A stretch of 64,000 nucleotides of DNA from Colias croceus. Taxonomy: Eukaryota > Arthropoda > Insecta > Lepidoptera > Pieridae. The DNA lies in assembly GCF_905220415.1 (NCBI RefSeq), contig NC_059551.1:9496001-9560000 (forward strand), given 5' to 3'. Under the pieces are notes generated by a model. The model made no database searches and was not told the DNA's origin. It saw only the letters and a list, made by a program, of their open reading frames with translations. Position 1 is the stretch's first letter, and each line of letters opens with the position of its first letter. Positions 57,941-64,000 of this stretch are shown here, piece after piece. The position numbers and the translations under genes were made by a program.

Positions 57941-60900
57941 CACTTAACCATAAAAAACTGTCAGATTTTTTTCGATTCATTCTTCCTTTTAATTCTGAAG
58001 TAAGTGATTGCTCAGAGATACCAATATCTGTGGAATAAGTACCGAAGAGTGACATAGGTAAATTTATTCAGGATACGGGATACCACTCGAGCGAAGCAGG
58101 GGGTTGAAACTAGTGATTTTTAACAGTACCATTTTCATAATAAATAACCAAGCAAATTAAATACGCTATGAACGTATATAGGTATATGCATTTGTGAAGG
58201 TATAAACTGAAATCCAAACAACAAAGTGAATATCCTGAAATTGTTTAGAAGGGCTCAAAGCGTGGATTTTATCTCGATCAAAGGAACATTTCCTTGTATT
58301 TTTTCTTGCATGCGAAGTTCTATTAGGTATATGTGAAGGATTCACTTTATCAGTTTTCAAAGGGTCTCTTAGACCCGGTTCGATTGATAATGGGTTAAAT
58401 TGCGCTGACATGCAGTGTTACGAATTGTTGGTTCCAAATTGTTGTTTTGCTATTTTTGTTTGTTCAATTTTACCTTTTGAGAAAGGCTAGCCTTTGTAAG
58501 GTCAATTTCTTGTGAATAATTATGAATGACGTATGTGAAGAAAAAATACAATATAATTTTGCACAACGATTTTTGTATGTAGATACCTAAGCTGTTTTTA
58601 GTATGAAAGCATCTCTTGCCGCATTGGACAATTTTTGGTACGCCCAAGACATAAAAGTAAGCGCAAATAATTGTTACAAAAAGTCAAATTACATAGTCAT
58701 AATTATAGAGAAAAGTAATAACAAACTCACTATTTGGACAGCAAATTCACTGCTACGTCACCTAACTCGTGATTTTCACATAAATTTCGCGGCTGCCGTT
58801 CCAAATTTTCATTTTTCACATAAACTACAAAGCTGCCAATATAAAAGCTTAACAATAAAATACGCGCATAAAATTCCACAGAACATAAATCTGTTAAAAC
58901 AATAACTGAACTTTGTAAAATATTCTTTGTATAAACCGATAATTCGGGGGTGTAAGGGGATGTGGAGAGGGGGAGGGGGGGGGAGGTAATCCAACACTAG
59001 CCATTCAGATTCAAATGAGACAGGCTTTTATAAATCATTGGAACTCACTTCCGAAATCGCTTAACCCTTTTCGGTAGGGTTGGCAGAATAGTTGACAGGA
59101 GGTAAAAAGTAATTTTATTTTTACGTTCAAAAATATTATAAATATGTCTTCCATTCTTATTATGGATTTACCTTGACTAACATGTGTCAATCGATATATT
59201 TCATAGCGATTTATAATGAACTGTATATTAGAGCCACTCTAATTCTATTTGTTTGGGATAAATCATAAAATAATGTTCCAGATGGTAAGCTTTAAATTAA
59301 TTATTAAAAAAGTGTATTTAATTGTTCTCATAATATAGGTAACCTCTATACGCATATTCGTTCGCTATCACTGTTTAACATCAAAATGGAATAATCTTAA
59401 GATATTGCATATTAATGTCTATATATTCTCAATTAATACTATATATTTATCAGATATCGGGATGTAAAAAACATCTAAGTATCATAATGTGCGTACGCAC
59501 GACTTTCGTATTTTATTCTTTTTTTTTTGCTATCTGTACAATAGTAAACTAGCGCACACCGGTCGGCCGCACGCGATCAAACGCTCTCACAATACCATCG
59601 TAACTCTATACGTTTGCTCTAGCCTCTTTTATCTAAATACACGCCCAACTTTGAATGTACCGTTAGCAAATAAGTTGAATTATCTGTTTATCAATTCAAT
59701 ACAAATATGTACCCACGATAGAAATACTGCGTGTCATATTTTAAAAATACAGGCTCAAATTTTAACTCAATATCTAAATTATTAACTACTATGTAACTAA
59801 ATAACTATAGTATTTAAATTTTGAAACTATGGTACTGACATGATAGTATATTATGTCCTAACTATCCATACTGAAAGTTTAAGTAAAATCTGTTCAGTCG
59901 TTAATTCTACGCTAAGAAATATATATATTATATTTCTCGTTTTATTTTTAAAAATTTATTATGGCCATTTTACTCATTAGGTTAAGTACTTTCGATATCA
60001 GTTTAAAGTTTTTTTAGTATCTGCAATAGTTACGGAATAATCGCTTGTGCACACTTAACGATTACACCCTGTATACAGACGCGGCGACAGACTCATAAAA
60101 TAGATACTATAGATTGACAGACACATTTAATACATAGATATCGTTTTTTAATTACATTTAACAACGGCATCCATTCAAGTCCCAATCATATCAGTTTTTA
60201 GATTTATAACTAATACATCGGTGCCCCCATGGCGTGTCTGACGTCGTTAAGATAAGGAAGGCTATGTCACTAATCGAATGTGGCCATTAACATTTTAATT
60301 AAACAGTTTCAATTAATACGTACTTGTCTTTTGAATCGATAAGGTTTTCGATGAAGGTGAGAATTTATTTTGGTTCGTATGGGTCTTGGTAATCTTTTTA
60401 TGTATCTCATTTTGAGATAGGATTTGGATATTTTAGTCAACTTTCTTTTTCTCAGACAACAGAAACATTTATGTACTTGTGAGTTGATTGTTTACAAAAT
60501 TATAATAAAATTGAGCCATCAATTTTATCTGACAATTTTTGTTATTGTAAATTAGGACAATATTATACCTAATAATGATATTTCTTCATATAACAATATA
60601 TTTAGAGAGAGCCAAAGACATAAACACCAGTATTCAGTACATACAAAAACTCGATATTTAACTCGATATTCATTATGTATTTCTTCAAAATTTTACATTA
60701 AAAATATTTATATTTGAAAGCCTCCCCTAGATTCCCCGTAGTCCCTTTCTTGATTACCTACACGTAAAGTTAACATAAAATATTTAAAATAAATAGTTTC
60801 AGCTTTGTTTTTATCATATTAACACCCACAGAGATGCCATAAACTTATACCCCGTCTTTCAACACATCACATCGGCGTCAGCAGTTGTGACACTATTCCT

Positions 60901-62436
60901 TCACACTTTTCTTTATGACCCATTAAAAGTATTAGATTATTTCTTTGTTTACGGTTTTAAAGATTAGGGGAGATATTTTTAACTGATTTGTGATTTTACA
61001 GCTTTCTACATTGCTATTATGAAGAGGGAAGATTTGATTGTTTGTAGATTAACGCAATAACTAGTCTACCAGAAGTAGACAGATTGATATTGCTGATCGA
61101 CAAATTATTTTTCTTCCCGAGATGACGTCTTTACGAAGCGCGCTGTAGTGTAAAAGATATTTATGAGTTGTTATTAAATTCTGAAGTCTTAATGATTGTT
61201 TATACAACGCGGTTTGATTTTAATGGAACTCTAGGGCTGTCGGTGTTATACATATATGAGTACCTACCTATAAAGACATACTTACCTATAAAGCTTTTGC
61301 CATAAATAAATATTTGGATCAAATACTTTTGGGAAAAAATAATAATGCGATGATTTTATATACCCTTTTACCATATATTTTTGATATATTCATTTTTTCA
61401 GACTTGTCAATTATTATTAGTATCAGCGCGAATTATTATTAAATTTGTTTTTAAAAAGACAATCGTTTAAGCACATAGATATTTGGTTTAGTACTCAAAG
61501 ACCTCAGTTACATTTTTTTTAATAATGAAAGATTTAAAAATATGTACATACAAATTCGGTTAAGTACTTTGACAGGATGCCATCACACCTCGTTCACTTT
61601 CACCGATAACTTATCACTGGAGCTGACAAAAACCGAATGATAACATGTGTCAATATTCACGGTCGATGATCCAAAATAATTTGTGTAGAATTTTAGTACG
61701 GTTTTACTTTTTTAATATAAGTATTTATTTTGCAGTTTCATTTTAGAATCTAAATTAAATTGAAGATTGACTGTGTTATAAAGAAAGCTTTACTTTTTCA
61801 AATGGGAATTTTTCAAAATCTATAAACGTAGAGATGATACTTACTATTAAAAAACTTAAAACTTAAAACTTAAAAACTTCTTTATAATATAAGTGTAGAT
61901 CATAGGTTCCTAAAACGTACTTTTCGTTGAGAATATTAAATAATTTACTTGCTTCGATACACTCTATTGTTAAAATTTATGAAATAAATTAAAAAATACT
62001 CCTGAAACTTACATACTAGAAAATAATGACTAAAATGTATTATAAATAAAGTAATTTAAAACATTAGCACTTACTTCATGCAGATAGCTTTGTTATACAG
62101 AACCCGTAGATTGAATGCAGGCACACGCTTGGCCGTTTATGTGGAGTTTACCTTAGGGTAGGTCGTTGTTTACTTTCTCATAAATAAGTCAAAATGTCAC
62201 TCATTATTGTTGAATGATACTCTAAACTGTGGGGAGTTGAAGAAGCCATTTTTATTATAAAAACTGTTTAAGACTTGTCCGTCTGTTTACAGACGATAAA
62301 AGAAGTATTAGTAACTGAAAATCTTAGCTTTTAACTTTTTTACAGTTCTAATTTTGACCAAATAGCATGCAAAAGATTTCAATTTATAGTTTAATACGAA
62401 TACAAGTTTCAAAATATTTCCACCTAACAGTCTTCA
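57941..62436. other. AT-rich intergenic stretch
   Basis: No gene supported. It includes a G-rich tract at 58946-58986 and a GC-rich patch at 59552-59585 (ACCGGTCGGCCGCACGCGAT). Open frames of 98-100 codons at 58603 and 59489 have no recognisable domain and AT-driven composition. Confidence 0.4.
58946..58986 (+). other. G-rich tract, possible G-quadruplex
   Basis: Several runs of four to nine G separated by short spacers (GGGGG, GGGG, GGGGG, GGGGGGGGG) on the plus strand, exceptional in this AT-rich DNA. Confidence 0.6.
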
Positions 62437-63339
62437 TGTTTTGTGTATATGTCGTGGTCATATCGTAGATTTGATCATTTCATGATATGAGTGGCCATTT
62501 CACGAAATGGTCGCATATCGTGAAATGGCCAATTTAGTTTGGCCACATCATGATGTGGTTTGGGCAGATCAATGATAAGAAATCGTTTCACGATATGGCC
62601 AATTAACGCACGGTTTTTTCATGAAATGACAAAAATTATTTGATCATATCGTAAAATAGTTACATTAATCGTTGGTAGAGGCGCTGCAAGCTCTGTGTTT
62701 ATGTGATAAGATGGCGGCCGCTGGCGAAAATTAAATTATTCGCAGTTAAAAACTTCATAATTCGTTTAATAACAATATTATGAAGAAAGTCATAGCAAAG
62801 AATTTACGACGAAGAGGTACGAGTACTATGGAAAATGTGGATATCTTATATTATGTATTTAAGAAAAAATGCGACTTAAATAAAATAATTTAAGAAACTA
62901 CTACTATATTATTATAATTGCTTGTTTTTTAAAAAGCGATCCGCTTCTGGCACTCGCCGGCCGCTGCCGTGGCACGCTCGCTTTGCTCGCTCGGCTCGTG
63001 CGTTGTTTATCAAAGTGTAACCTAACCTAACCTAATTGTTTTCTATTGCAAAAACGATTCGCTTCTGGCATTCGCCGGCCGCTGCCGCGGCACTAACTTA
63101 AATGACAATAAACAAGTTTTTAGAATATAGTTATTCTGAATTTTTTTAATATTTTATGGACTCTTTATATTTTATACGATCTGGCCAAATGTGGATGACC
63201 AAATCGTGAAACGTTGACGATTTAACGATCTGATCAAACTATGTTGGCCATTTCACGATATGCGACCATTTCGTGAAATGGCCACTCATATCATGAAATG
63301 ATCAAATCTACGATATGACCACGACATATACACGAAACA
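62437..63339. mobile_element. Foldback/TIR element with clustered short palindromes, about 0.9 kb
   Basis: Ends TGTTTTGTGTATATGTCGTG and the inverse continue as TIRs of about 95 bp. Both ends are built of short near-palindromes such as CATTTCACGAAATGG, ATATCGTGAAAT and CACATCATGATGTGG. The centre has two copies, about 118 bp apart, of a GC-rich block (CGCTTCTGGCA[C/T]TCGCCGGCCG) and three CCTAA repeats. No transposase frame, and no target duplication that I can see. Confidence 0.7.
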
Positions 63340-63713
63340 GCAATCGTAGAGTTGTCAATAAATCATTTCAGATATTACAGACGAAGCCGGTGTATGCGTG
63401 TAGTGTAGGAGCTCACGAAAATATTCGTTGAGTTATAACTTATGTGATTTATTACAATTAGTAATTGAGCATTGATGGAGGAATAAAAAGCTTATTAAAA
63501 TTTTTGCATTATTTTATTATCAAATATACCTATTACCTACAGTGAAAAGTATGATTGTGTCAGAAAACTTAGAATAAACTACTATAAAAAATATCGATTG
63601 AATTTCTTAAGTTTATGTGGAAGAGAACCTAAATAAGCATTCACGATGACAACATATTTTGATCATGTAGGAAAATTAAATCATTTAACAAAAGCAAACT
63701 CGTGGACGAACCC

Positions 63714-63990
63714 ACTAGCGAAATCAAGTATTTCACCTATATTATTCTGATTATAACCTATATTACTGTAAAGTTGGTTTCATCCAAATCCATCCAGTAG
63801 TTTTTGATGTGAAATCCTTTTGTAAAATTTAAAGGTCACTTCATGGCAATACCATCACATCAAGTGTCATGGAGTAAGGCGACGATTTTGGTGTCTTTGA
63901 ACCTTGTAAAATAAGTTTCACGACTGATACGTGTGCTCGCCACAGATACTGTTTTTTTTCGTGAAAGAGTAACAAATTATCCACTAGGAT
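63714..63990 (-). mobile_element. Helitron-type element interrupted by a 'k' repeat
   Basis: CTAGCGAAATCAAGTATTTC on the left, CATCCAGTAGTTTTTG in the middle and GTGAAAGAGTAACAAATTAT on the right are normally contiguous. A 'k' copy separates the last two. The right end decays near the window edge. Confidence 0.6.
63815..63960 (+). repeat. Dispersed 'k' repeat, copy 7, nested
   Basis: Lies between two GTGAAA copies (63809-63814 and 63961-63966), a likely target duplication within the Helitron. It includes GGCGACGATTTTGGTGTCTT, AAGTTTCACGACTGATACGT and ends in a T run. Confidence 0.65.
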
Positions 63991-64000
63991 AAGATGATCT

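Noticed and set aside
58603..58905. 100-codon plus frame
   Set aside because: Low-complexity Asn/Lys/Ile composition, no domain, no gene signals around it.
63019..63037. CCTAACCTAACCTAA, the insect telomere repeat
   Set aside because: Only three units, inside a mobile element; too short to indicate a telomere or an interstitial telomeric array.

Overview
The window looks like a piece of a moth or butterfly (Lepidoptera) nuclear chromosome. It is AT-rich and gene-poor and packed with small mobile elements of types familiar from that order: many short Lep1-type Helitrons (TC ... CTAG), a tRNA-derived SINE ending in GATGATGAT, 5'-truncated non-LTR retrotransposon tails, and many terminal-inverted-repeat (TIR) or foldback elements. 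I cannot name the species.

Only two genes can be supported, both in the left 13.3 kb. On the minus strand are the first two coding exons of a Dok-7-like PH/PTB adaptor: exon 1 at 13127-13189 and a 46-nt exon 2 at 2592-2637. They are separated by an intron of about 10.5 kb, and the rest of the gene lies beyond the left edge. Inside that intron, on the plus strand, sits a complete two-exon MADF-BESS gene: 3559-3739 joined to 5766-6268, 227 aa. It is therefore nested and antisense to the adaptor gene. The intron also carries a Helitron, a 576-bp foldback element, a copy of a dispersed repeat called 'k' here, and a 907-bp TIR element.

From 13.3 kb to the right edge I find no convincing protein gene. 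It appears to be intergenic or far-upstream DNA made of layered transposons. The main structures are: TIR elements at 13.5-14.4 kb, 19.3-20.1 kb, 45.0-45.4 kb and 45.8-46.5 kb; a 166-bp insertion with 13-bp target duplications at 21.2 kb; two inverted arrays of a 100-bp satellite at 27.2-29.1 kb; a 129-bp-arm hairpin at 32.9-33.2 kb; an almost perfect palindrome with two 725-bp arms at 56.0-57.8 kb, with another MITE in its loop; and a 0.9-kb foldback with clustered short palindromes at 62.4-63.3 kb.

The most notable items are the nested gene pair, the 725-bp-arm palindrome with TTAA at its edges, the inverted satellite arrays (one with a 200-bp dimer order, the other without), and a nested insertion that fixes the ends of the 'k' repeat. 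No CRISPR, rRNA, functional tRNA or large viral or transposase reading frame was seen.
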